This document shows positions 45,744-57,300 of a stretch of 64,000 nt of DNA, one piece after another (positions within the stretch are counted from its first letter, which is position 1; the number at the start of each line of letters is the position of its first letter). The DNA is from Dinochytrium kinnereticum. Taxonomy: Eukaryota > Chytridiomycota > Chytridiomycetes > Chytridiales > Chytridiaceae. The stretch lies in NCBI GenBank assembly GCA_027604005.1, contig JADGJT010000019.1, positions 59,763 through 123,762 of the forward strand, in the 5' to 3' direction. A program made the position numbers and the translations under genes. The notes under the pieces were generated by a model, which saw only the letters and a program-made list of their open reading frames with translations, ran no database searches and had not been told where the DNA came from.

Positions 45744-48700
45744 TCATGCAGGTGCTGTCATGTCATGAACAAAATACTTTCTTTGAGTCATGAAATGGCC
45801 ACCGGGGCCCTTCCTGATGTAGTCTATATCTGAAACTGTTTGGGATTCCTCGATGTGGCCTCCTTCGCTTGTGGCGACAAAGAATGTTTTAGTACCTCCA
45901 GTGGTAAGTGGACTATTCGCAGAGCCCAATCGACTGTTATTGGGAGATTCATGAAAGTCAGATTCCTCAAAAGGTAATAAGGTGATGTTCTCCACCGGCA
46001 TGGATTTGTTTAGTCGCTGGAAATGTAGTGACATCGCACCCCTATATCCTTTATATGCTAACCCAGTGTATAAGGGTGGGAATTTATCTTTGATGTTAAA
46101 ATATAATATGCAAAATAACTTACGAAGGGCAATATCCAATGTCTCTCTAGAAGGGTGGCATGTGCTTTGATGGGTACACCCTGTGAACAGTTTGGCCGAT
46201 TTGACTCTTTTAATTCTTGGTAAGGCGTCGTTTTTCTTGGTCGCTCTTAATTCCGCTATCCTTTCCTTCCTCTGTGCAATCCTTGCTTGTCTCTCGATTT
46301 CTTTCTTCTTCATAAACTCTATAAGTGCTAGCTGTCTTTCGTGCTCCAAGCGTGCTTCCTCGGCAGCTTTAGATTCACGAGCAATTTTGTCCAATCGGTC
46401 CTGCTCTTCTTTGGCAAGTTTCTTCTCAATAACAATCACATAGAAGTTTATAGCGGCCGCAAAATCTTGAGCAGTAGGGTTTTGTAAGATTAGGACTGGG
46501 TTTCGTCCACATAGTGGATCAGCTTCCGGTGGATATTCCTATAAAGAGTTATGCCTAGATAAATGTATGATTTACCGATGATACTGGTCTGTGGTCAACC
46601 GCCTGCTTTACACCTGTCGCGTCTTCCTCTATCAATGCTGGCTGTGGTGGTGCTTCTACTATATTCTCAGCGAGAGCTATAAAGCGAATACTTTCAGTTG
46701 GTTTTAGGCTCTCGCGGGCAGCTGGATTGCATGCAACTGATGAGCGTCTTGACATGCGACCAGGCGCAATAGATGCTCGACGACCCGGCCTCCCTTTTTG
46801 CGAAGAGGATATTTCTTGCTTTTGAGTCGAGAGCCTCGGCTTAATGTCGCCATCGTCGTCCTTATCAACGTCATCATCTTTGTCAGCAGCTTCGGTTTTC
46901 TTTCCTCTGTCAACTCGGCCATTGTCTGAAAGCTCCTTTAATTTTTTGACCGCCTCAGGATCCTTGCATATTTTAACCAAATACTTTTTTAAGTGTTTTC
47001 TGAGCCACGCAACGAGTGTATTCCTAAACTCTAAAATAGCCGGAGACGTCATCTGCTTAGATCTTTGATCCGCAGCTGAGGCCGATAAGGATTCGATCCT
47101 AAAACACTTCTCCGCCTTTAAATATCAGTACAAAAATTCTTCAAAAGTTAAACCTCGGTTGAATAATCTTGAATAGCTTCTCGAAAAAATTTAGAATCTG
47201 CTTTAGTTGCCCCAAGGATTCCAAGAATTTCTCTAGCCTTCTCTCTATTTTTTCGTAAGATTCGAAATTGCGGTATCGATCTTCACCTTATTTTGAGGTT
47301 GGAGCAAAACTCTTGCATCACAAGTGTGGGTATTGCCTCGGTTTGGAGCGATCCGTACTTCGCGAGTGACTCCATAAGTGCTATTCTCAGCTGAAGGTGT
47401 TAAAGGTAATTTAATAAACGAAGTACATCAATCTCACTGTTTTCTGGTTCCACAAATACATTTGCTTGCAGATATCGGCAAAACAGTCTTGTACTTGATG
47501 TAGTGTCGCGAAAACCAAATTCCTCAAAAATCCAGTTGAGGTACTCCACCATCTCGATTCTATTGCTTGCCGATGTTGCATTCCGAAAACATTCCAGTAC
47601 AATGGGCATAATGTTATCGCCGTTCGCCTCTACTCGTAACTTTTTCAGCTCTCTTTTGGCTCCAGATTTGGCATGAGGCGCATTGGTGTTAGAGGGGGTT
47701 GAAGGATAGAAGATCTTGATCACCATTAAATTGAGTCAGATAGTAATAAATACCTCTTCTTGAGGAAACCAGCTATAGACTATTGCCTGCTCCACAATTT
47801 TAGGATACTTAAAATCCTTTCTCGGCTCGAGCATAACTGGTTTGACCAGAAGTGATGGACCATTGGGAAGTCTTCTTCGATGTTCATGATCAAGAATAGG
47901 CCCATCTTCATCACTATCTTCTTGAATTTCCGCCTTATCCTCAATTATAGCCCCCTCTTCTGCTGTGGGTGGATCAGGTTTTTCTTTCTCCTTTTCAATC
48001 TCCTCGATCATTAACTTTAATCGGGCTTTGTAAGCGTCACTTTTTTTTTTCCTTTCATCTTCCTTGGCAGATCCAGGTCTTTCCTGTTTTTTGACATTTT
48101 TTCTCAGAGCAACCTCGAACCCTTCATAGCCATTATGTGTCGACTTCCATTCTGAGATTAAACGAAAAAGAACTGAGTTCGGGATTTCTCCATCCGGAGC
48201 AACGTGCAGTCTGCCTTCGTCTTTAGCACTGTTAACAATATCCTGGAGAGTTATGCTTCCTAGAAAGAAAAAAAGACATTAGATGTATTTTACTTCAAAA
48301 ATACTTTTCGTAGGTGGTTCAGCGGGCAAGGGATCTGAAGGTATTGAGATACCAGTTTCTACGGCCTTTAAAACTGTTAGAAGTAGTATCGATAAAGGAT
48401 GCACCAGCGTTTGTAGTGATTGAACAAAAGGGGTACTTATGTCGAGAAAAGATATTTCAATGTCATCCAAAGAATGGACTGAATTTATAGGCTGCTTTTC
48501 TTCGTAGAGTGCAGTATTTTCCAGCTTCAAAATACGGTCATCTATAGTGCCAGCACCAGGACCTGCCATTATCTCAAGATGCTTAAATTTCATAAAAAAA
48601 TCCATATCCTCTTGTAAATGAGCTTCCTATTCAATTAGCATAGTGGGGAAAAGCATTGAGTGTACCCTCTTTTCTGTTTCAGCCGCTTCTAACTCTGTAA

Positions 48701-51700
48701 GTCTCTTCTTTTCGTCAAGCACTATCTTTCTACGCTCAATTAAGGTGCCGAGCTTATTAAGAAGATGCTGGAATGCAACCTCATGAGAATCCTGGCGATT
48801 CGAAAAGCTTCCCCATGCATCTGTCATTTTTCCCCTTCCATCTACATTTGCTTTGTTCAAGAGCCTGCTTGAAAATTCTTCATACTGCCCGAGTTTCGAT
48901 GGAAACGTCGAATTTTTGTCAGCAAATATGGCAAAATTCATTAATGATAGATGCTCTAGCCATTTTGGCTCGTTTTGTCCTATGCTATGATAATACGGTA
49001 TATGAGGCGAACGCCTTTGAACAACGTAGTTCTCTTGAAAGTTGAAACTTTCATTGAACAATATTGGCGACTCAGGCGTTTTTTCTTTCCAGGTCCTTAG
49101 TTCCACCGTCTTAATATACCCAGGAGGCAGATACAGTGAATATCGTATGATGTCTATGCGATTTTGAATCCCAAGTAAAAGGTCTCCTCTTGCATTCGCC
49201 ACACATAAGCTTTCAAGAGGCTCATGGAATTGTATCTCGCTAAAAAACGGTCAGAAAGATTTAAGGGTATAAGCTTACCGGACTAATGAATTATACGTAT
49301 CCCATACTCGTATAGTAGAGTCCTTACTTGAGGTAGCAAACAGTCCTAATTTCCCAATTGGACATATCGACGTGACGACGTCTGTATGATCGTCGCTTTT
49401 ACTATGAGTTGGTACAAGTCGCCAATCTACTTAAGATAAGTCACATAAAAACAAGTCCTTCACCTCCACGATGAACATTGAACATGTACATGTTCACAGT
49501 CCAATCATCTGCAGTTGCGCATATATTGCAATCCATCACAGAAATAAGTCGAGGAATAAAATGTATGCCAACTGTGACTTTGATAGTAACAATGTCTGAA
49601 GCATGAGGGTCTAAGGTTGACACTCTAATAGCGTAGTCTCTCGAAAGTTAGGTGATTTCAAGTGGTTTCTCTAACCTTCCCCTCCGGTAATAAGAAGTTG
49701 CTGTTTGGAGTCTGAGACAATTTGTGTGATTCCTCCGAGATGAAGCTAATCCCTAGTAAGAAAGAGGGAAGAGATGGCGGAATAGTCTTAAGCACCTGTA
49801 TTCTGTCTGCCACAGTTCCTCGAGTACTGTAAAAAAGAATTTGGCCATTTTTTGTTCCTGCTAGGAAATATATAAACCTTTGGCCCTTCACCTTCTCGGA
49901 ACTCTCCAAATCCGACGAAAGGTAACCTTCGTAAACAGAAATACAACTTATATCTTCTTTGGCTAGACGGGCATCAAACACTATTTTTTTATCAAAAGAG
50001 CTCACCAGACTGTGGTAGCCTCCACACGTCATTAACGACACACGGATTTACATTTGTTGCAATAATCCAAACTTCACCGCTATCAACAAGCAAAAATAAT
50101 CTATCTACTCTGAGTTAGTCAAAAGTAAGCTTGTTAAACACCTATGTATGGGCAATAAGCAATATCTTCCACTCTGTCAGTTTCCAGCAACGGAAGCGAC
50201 GTCGTAATGACCTTTCCAGATATTGGGGAAATTAGCCTAATAACACCATCATCCGATCGAACAAGGACCCTAGAGGGTACTTTGGGCGTTTTGAACCGCA
50301 GAAGGCGGGTAACACGAGTACTTAGGCATATTAACATAACGTAATAACTTAGACTCAGTACTTACTTTATTGTCGAAAAACTAGTATTAATTGGATTCAG
50401 CGACCAGACCATTATTGTATTGCGGGTGACTATGTATAATTGATTTTCGTCCATCACCTTCAAGCTAAGCGGCTTTTCTCGTAGATGCAAACTATGCGGT
50501 CAGATGTAATTACCATTTCAAAGCTACCAGTATACTTCTTTAAACGTTTTTAAATTGTACATGCGCACAGAATAATCAAGAGCGCACGTTATCACAAGCG
50601 GGCCATACGGGCAAAACGCAATTGAGGTGATTGGTTTTGTGTGTGAATTGAACTCGTGCACAATTGCATCGGTCATATTCTTCACCTTGACTTGCAAAAA
50701 TAAGTATACGACACTAGATCTCTCCTTACTTGATCCGTTAGTGCATCCCAATATGGTGTAATGATACATATCATAATGATTTATGCATGTAATTTGCCGA
50801 AAGGAGATGTGGAACCATCTACCAACTTCTTCCCCTGTTATTGCGCTATAAACCTGAGGGATTTGTGGTGAGAGGTAAGAATAATATTTTTTTTTACCAT
50901 AACTTTAGTGTTTATTATGGCATAAACCTTATGATTTTTTTCGTCAATAAAAATACCAGTGATCCATTCATCCACGGGCAGGCCGGTATCGATGGTGAAC
51001 TTAACAACAGGATCGATGCGGATGAGTCCACTTCACTATGTTAGTTTTACGACTATTGTTGAAATAAACCGATGTATAGAAGCACTCAAATTCCACAGTG
51101 TTATTGAATGAGAACTTGCTGTAACTAGCTCCTGTGTCGTTCCATTATACTGTATGCTAATTCTTCTTTAGATATAATACTGATTGTGCATATATGTATA
51201 CTGTTGGATATGATCTGGCGTTGAATGAATGTTGGACAGCTCAAATTTCGGAGTAAAAAACTAAAAATGTTATTCTCCTACATAAACACCAAATCATACC
51301 TTAAGGGCTTTATCGTCTGAGCAGCCCGCATACATGCTATATCTTGCAAGGAACACACATTGGAAAATATCGGTCGAGAGTTTTACCACACTCCGTGGTT
51401 TCACAGTTGCTGACCTGGCGACGTCCCATATACGTACTGTCCTTGAGTGATCGATACACACAAAAGTATACGGAATCACTTTATGCACTTTCGAATCTAA
51501 ACGCTCATCGTCCTCCATTTGCTTGTCGTCATCACTTTCGACTTCCGCCTCATTCTTTTTTCGCCCGACTTTATCCACCCGACCTTCGGCGTGATGCCAT
51601 GGAATTCGAGGGTGCATTGCAACACACTTAATGTGATGCTTTACATTCAGTTTGTACTTGAACTGAAAGCCTTGTCGTATGGATAAGGTGTACGGAATCG

Positions 51701-52118
51701 GCGCGCTGTTATTTAAGAGGTTCACGATGTCCGGTGTTTTATGCAAGAATGTCGATTTGATGATCCTCCATAGCTCCTGCACACGCTCTCTTGAAACTTG
51801 TCTGACAGCATGTCGGAATGGATTACTAGACAAGCCCCCAGAATTCGGCCGAGAGCGGAGCAAAACGCTTGATCGCCGTGACACTGATACTCTTCTGGTG
51901 ACATGGGAGATACTATCGTTGCGTTGTGTAGGGGGGTTCTGGCTTGTGGATAGGCTCCGACTTCTTTCCCTATCCAGTAAATCCTCATCCTGGTCTGGCT
52001 GCTTATTGGTGTCCCCGCTTCCCTGCTGAGACTTCGACCGAAAGTTGTTCGAATTGGAAGATCCCGGCACCTTGACGGCCCAGAACATGTCGTCGTGGTT
52101 TTGGCCGTCACTCGGCAT
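45744..52118 (-). CDS. Very large WD40-repeat plus coiled-coil protein, probable ciliary (WDR87/WDR97-like)
   Basis: Exon 1 (52118-51300, MPSDGQNHDD) encodes a Ser/Arg-rich N-terminus and the first WD repeats; about 20 further exons lead to the stop at 45744. Propeller motifs appear in series: HSRTVRIWDVARS (~51425), ASSHSITLWNLS (~51100), DEWITGIFIDEKNHKVYAI (~50960), ALDYSVRMYNLKTF (~50560), NTIMVWSLNP (~50410), SDDGVIRLISPISGK (~50240) and STIRVWDTYNS (~49300). Then come helical and acidic segments (49200-46560), a long charged coiled coil (EEQDRLDKIARESKAAEEAR, ~46400) and a unique tail ending YFVHDMTAPA. WD propellers followed by a long helical tail of this kind occur in WDR87/WDR97 ciliary proteins. 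Not every exon border was fixed, and the single-gene call rests on continuous strand, frame logic and lack of an internal terminus. Confidence 0.6.
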
Positions 52119-52210
52119 GGGTATGTGGGGTCGAAGTACCAAGTCAGATCCACTGATCGTCCATGCAGGTGTCACAAAGTTTGTCGCGAATCTATCTCTA
52201 TATACAAATA
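52119..52210. promoter_or_regulatory. Short divergent spacer, WD40 gene / GatB gene
   Basis: If the WD40 gene starts at ATG 52118 and GatB at ATG 52211, 92 bases separate them. The frame of the WD40 gene stays open leftward-upstream to an earlier ATG (52229), which would make the two coding regions overlap; the 52118 start avoids this. Confidence 0.4.
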
Positions 52211-54301
52211 ATGCGTTTTTTGCGGACATCGTTAGGCAGACTGTGTGGTCGTCGTTACGTTTCCGCACAGGCATCGGCAGGCGAAGACAGCTGGAAGCCA
52301 AGAATAGGACTGGAGGTGCATGTTCAGCTGAACTGCAAGTCAAAGCTTTTTTCTGGTTGGATTTCGCACTCAAAAGCTTGTTGTTAACAAGCAACACAAA
52401 AAAAGATTCGAAATCACAATCCACAACCTTTGAGGGGCCGAATGCAAACGTCTCGATATTTGACTCCGCCTTTCCGGGAACTCTTCCTGTGGCCTAATCA
52501 TATGACTTTTCTAATGTATTAAGGTTGTGAATGCGGTCTGTGTCGAACAGGCTGTAAAGGCTGCACTATGTCTGTCAGCAAGCATCAACCACAAATCAAC
52601 ATTTGATCGTAAACATTACTTTTATCACGATCTACCCGCAGGATATCAAATAACGCAACAGTTTGGTTGGCAATGTCACGTAAAGGTTTTTAACTCGTTT
52701 AGAACCACTGGCGACAGGTGGCTATCTTCACTTGACACAAGATGATGGTGTTTTTTCAGAAATGGGCATACGCATAAACAAATTGCAACTTGAGCAGGTT
52801 TATCCAATATTATGTTTTACCTTTTTAATGTCGATCTATTTTAAGGATTCAGGGAAAACGGCAGATCGAAATAGGGACAACTCATTCGTTGACTTGAACA
52901 GATGCGGTGTACCTGTTTTAGAGATTGTTACTGCGCCAGATTTAAAGTTTGGAATGGCATTTTTTTTGCTCTTACCTATAGGTCATCTGATGATGTTGAA
53001 TGTTTTTTGAAGAAACTTCAAAAATTGCTAGCCTACAATGGTATCTGTGATGAAGATCAAGATGAGGTAAAAATATAAACTAAAAGCAAAAAATATCTTA
53101 AATAATTAGAGTGCGACAAGATGTGACGTGAATATATCTGTCGGGTCCCTTACTTCTCCGGGGTTAAACCGAGTTGAGCTTAAGCATCTATCTAAAATTT
53201 CCTTGATAAAAGCTGCGATAAGTTAAGGTTGTTTTATCATTTCAACTGAGTACCTTCTCGATAGATTTTGAAATTCAAAGACAAATCACGGAATTAGAGT
53301 GTGGGAAAAGCGTATTTCAGGAAACCCGGGGTGTTAATCCACAATCTGGGGAGACATTTAAAATGCGAAGAAAGGAGGATATTCAGGATTACAGGTATAT
53401 ATTAAAGTCAAAATCGTCCTCATAAATGAGATTTATGCCGGATCCCGATTTACCGTCGCTGTATATCTCAGAGGTAATATTAAGAGTCAGAGGTGATATT
53501 AAGCTTCACAACTCGTTGACATTTTGAAAAAGGATTTTATAAACCAATTAAAAGTGCAACTACCTGAGGCTCTTGATAGCATAGGAGAGAGGCTTAAGGC
53601 AAATTACAGTTTAAACAAGTATGAAGTCAAAGTTCTTTTGGAAAACCATTATTCTATTCCATTTTACGAGAAGGTTAGATCCTGGATAAGCATTTCTAAG
53701 AATTCTAGGTAGCTCGAGGCAGGAATCCAAAACTAGTTTCCACATGGTAGAGGTGAAAGGGTTTCTGGGCTCATTCTTTAGGGTTGTTACAAATTTGTTC
53801 GGATGGCTTAAAATGCGCAATATCACTTTTCGTGATTGTCCCATTACGTCAGATACTTTTGGAGAACTGATTGATCTCATATCACAGAAGACTGTTTCAG
53901 GTTTAATTTTAATTTATCTAAGCTTCATTTTGAACAATTGTAGCCCTGCGCGCGAAAGACATTCTTACTTCTCTTCTGGATGGAGATAAGGGCACGCCCT
54001 TACAGATAGCTGAACGAAACAACTGGATTCAAAATCAAGACAACGAGGCAATCAGTATAGAGGTTGATAGGCTGCTAGCAGCCCACCCATCGCTTGTAAG
54101 TCATTCCCTCTTTATCCTCTTCCACTCTCTTAACAATTTCAGGTTGAGAAAATTAGGCAAGGCAAGAATAAACTCTTGAAGTTTTTCAGTGGAGAGCTTA
54201 TGAAGCAGTCACGGGGCACGTTTGATCCCATTCTGGTGGACAAGATGTTGAGGGAGAAGGTCTATGGAAGTGAATTGTCAGGGAAGCAAAACAAACAATA
54301 A
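52211..54301 (+). CDS. PET112: Mitochondrial glutamyl-tRNA(Gln) amidotransferase subunit B
   Basis: Fourteen exons close in frame (52211-52355, 52406-52488, 52524-52665, 52718-52797, 52846-52946, 52982-53066, 53110-53221, 53265-53394, 53431-53473, 53533-53673, 53709-53746, 53782-53900, 53944-54095, 54143-54301) for 509 residues. An Arg-rich presequence ([20 protein letters not shown]) precedes the GatB core: [69 protein letters not shown] and [11 protein letters not shown]. The C-terminal helical and YqeY-like tail ([38 protein letters not shown]) binds tRNA. With GatA and GatF/C, not in this window, it converts Glu-tRNA(Gln) to Gln-tRNA(Gln) in mitochondria. Its stop is 7 bases before the next start codon on the same strand. 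Confidence 0.95.
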
Positions 54302-54308
54302 ATTGACA

Positions 54309-57300
54309 ATGGACGAGGAGAACCTCGCAGACACAACACCTCCTCGAATGAGCTTCGTGTCTGAAGACAACCTTCATACATCCTCATCTCACGCATCAAT
54401 AATAGAATGGTCGATATCTAATCGCATGCCTGAGTCAGACTTGCCATTTAAGTATGAGTCGGACACAACCGGTAGTAAGCAGCCAGTGCTGTTGAAGCAG
54501 AATGAGACCAGCGACATCAGTAAACAGGTAATAATATCCTACGTAATCCTTTTTCATTTTAGAATTTTCAGGGGGCTGGATCCTCCATGGTAGCTGCCCG
54601 AGAAGAGGAGATTATTCAGGATTTCACCAGAAAACTGAATGAGTTGGAATCAGAGAATCGCATTTTGCTTCAGGGGAACAAACTTTTAATGGACGAGAAA
54701 AATGCAAGCGCATTTACTGCAGCAGCCATTATTGAACTGAGAAATGCCAGTGAGAATAGTTTGAAGAAAGCCATAGAGGCAAAAAACGAGATTCAGGCAC
54801 GATACGATGAATTGTACAAGGAACATATCGAAACCCTTGATTTAAAATCAGACATACAAGCCCGTTACGATCGTCTTCTATCTTTACATTCTTCGGAAAG
54901 AGAATCATGGCAGCGGGATATGAATAGGGAAGAGGACAAACTTCAGTTCCTTCAGAAGGCATTGGATTTTTTCGCCTTTGACATTTGCAACATCTCAAGG
55001 TCAGACATATGTCTTTCTGACGACCCTGTTGGGATTATTAGGCGGGGCATAGCTGGATTTGAAGAAAAATTTGAGGTCGAACGGAAAAGCTTGCGCCTTT
55101 CTCTTGATATGGCCAACTCAGCTCATATTCAGGCACAGAAAGAAAATGCCGCACTCCTGGAGACGATGAAGTCTTACCAGTCGGAGAGAGATACCTGGCT
55201 GCTTTCTAAAAAGCAAGCAAACGATGAGAAAGAAAAATTTCAGAGATTATTCGTTTCAGCAAAGGACGCTGAGTTACGGTTCGCGTCTGAGATCAAAGCC
55301 ATGTCGGAAAAGGTTTCTGAGCTCGAAGAAAAGATCAAAGAAAGTTACGACGCGCTTGAATCAAAATCCGAGGATTTACTTAAGATACAGCAGAAAGCAG
55401 AGATGGCGAAGAGAGATTCAAATGACGCCGCCCACGAAGTAAAAGCCTTGAAGATGGAAATCAGCAGACTCAATGCGATCTTGGGGGAAACTGAGAAGGC
55501 ATTCGATTCTTGTCAGAATGCAAAAAAACAGCTAGAAGAAGAACTGCTTACATCAAGGGGCCGAGAAGAACTATCTATTAGCAAAGCTAATAAGGTCGCA
55601 GAAGATATTAAATGTATGGAGTCTGCTATAGAATCTCTCAATTTAGAGAAGTCGAGCTATTCCCTGAATCTCGAGCAACTTAATGAATATGTATCCCAGC
55701 TTGAGGCTGATCTGCAAGAGGAAAGACGAAGAAATGTCGAGCATCATGAAAGAATCTTAAGTTCCTCACAGGACTCCGCCACGTCTTCTCAAGAGAACGC
55801 CTTGAATGAGCTTCACGCAATCTGCTTGGATTTAAAGTTCGAGCTGGAAAAGTCTGGCGAGAAACTGCTTGCAGTTAAAAAAGAAAGAATTGCGCTAAGC
55901 AAGTGTATTTCTAGTCTACAGTCAAGCATTCAATTGGATAAAATGAAGATTACAGCTCTCGAAACGGATTTGAACACAAAGAATCTGCAAATATCCGACA
56001 TGGTTTATTTCTCTCAGAGAGCTGAGGAGAAGCACAGTTTATCTTTGAAAGATAAAGAAAATCAAATTATAAAGCTTACTGGAGCTATACACGAGGCAAA
56101 TTTACGTCTTTCTGAGCATCAGAATAGGCTTGAGCTCAAACGAAGGAAAGAAGGAGAGGTCGTAAATAGTGAAACGGACCCCTTGCAAGTTGAAAAGAAT
56201 ATGAATGAACGATTGGCTGAACTTCAAAAAGAGCTCATTCAAGAAAAAGAATCCTGCAAGAAACTCCGGGAGGCACTGGATCAAAAGGATCTATCTCTTC
56301 GAAAGTTTCGAGAAAATGGTAATCAAAACCATATGTCCCTTCAAAGGGCTTTGGAAGAAAGAGATGATGCTCGTCATCAGCAACAGATTCTCGCACAAGA
56401 ACGTGATGAAGCTTATCGCAGATGTCAACATTCCGCACTAGAGCTAAGCCAGCTCTCAGAGTTCTCGAACGGTGCTATTGTCGATAACATCAATAGACTA
56501 AAGGAATTATCGACGAGCCTGGAGCATGCGCTTTTGGAATCTCGGCAGCTCCGAGAGAGGATCAATATCCTCGAAAATGAATCTATTTCTTGCAAGGGCT
56601 TACTGAGTAAAGCGCAAGAAAAAATCCTGGAACTGGAGTCAGATAATAAGAACCTTAGTGACCATTGCATGGGTTTGGAAACTATTATAGCAGACTCTAC
56701 AGCTCAGCTGACTCCTCTTTTGAAAATCTTTGAGGCTGTAACGGACCTTGAAATCAAAGGGCGTGATCTGTCAGATGTACTTAAAGCAGTGATGGAGTTC
56801 CAAGCTGTCAGATATAAAAAGCTTGAGACTACTTGTGCGGAAACAGCAGAAAACCTCCAGAAAAAATCCTGTGAGATCGAGTTACTAAGTGGAAAGTGCG
56901 ACGCCCTCCAAAGTCTTTTAGATCATAACGTTGAGCGCATGTCAGATTTAGAACGAAGATTGCACCTAGGTATCGTTCAAATATTAGGCAAACCATTGAT
57001 TCGTAAAAACAACAGTGCAGCAGTGCGAATCAGAGAAAAGTATGGCTATATCTTCTATGGAAAAGGAGATAGCGGAATCAAACAACAGCAAAGCAATTGT
57101 AAACTTTTTAATACCCTTATCTTTAACTCTAACTTTTGAAGTTTGAGAGTCAAATTAATGACCTAATGGAGAAAAGAAATAGCCTCGAGAAAAGGCTGAG
57201 AAGCAACGAGGAGCTTATAAAATTCTTTGAAGGAAGCTTTGAACTATTAAATGCAGAATTATCGGATATCCACGCACGCTCAGTTAGAAATGACGAGGAG

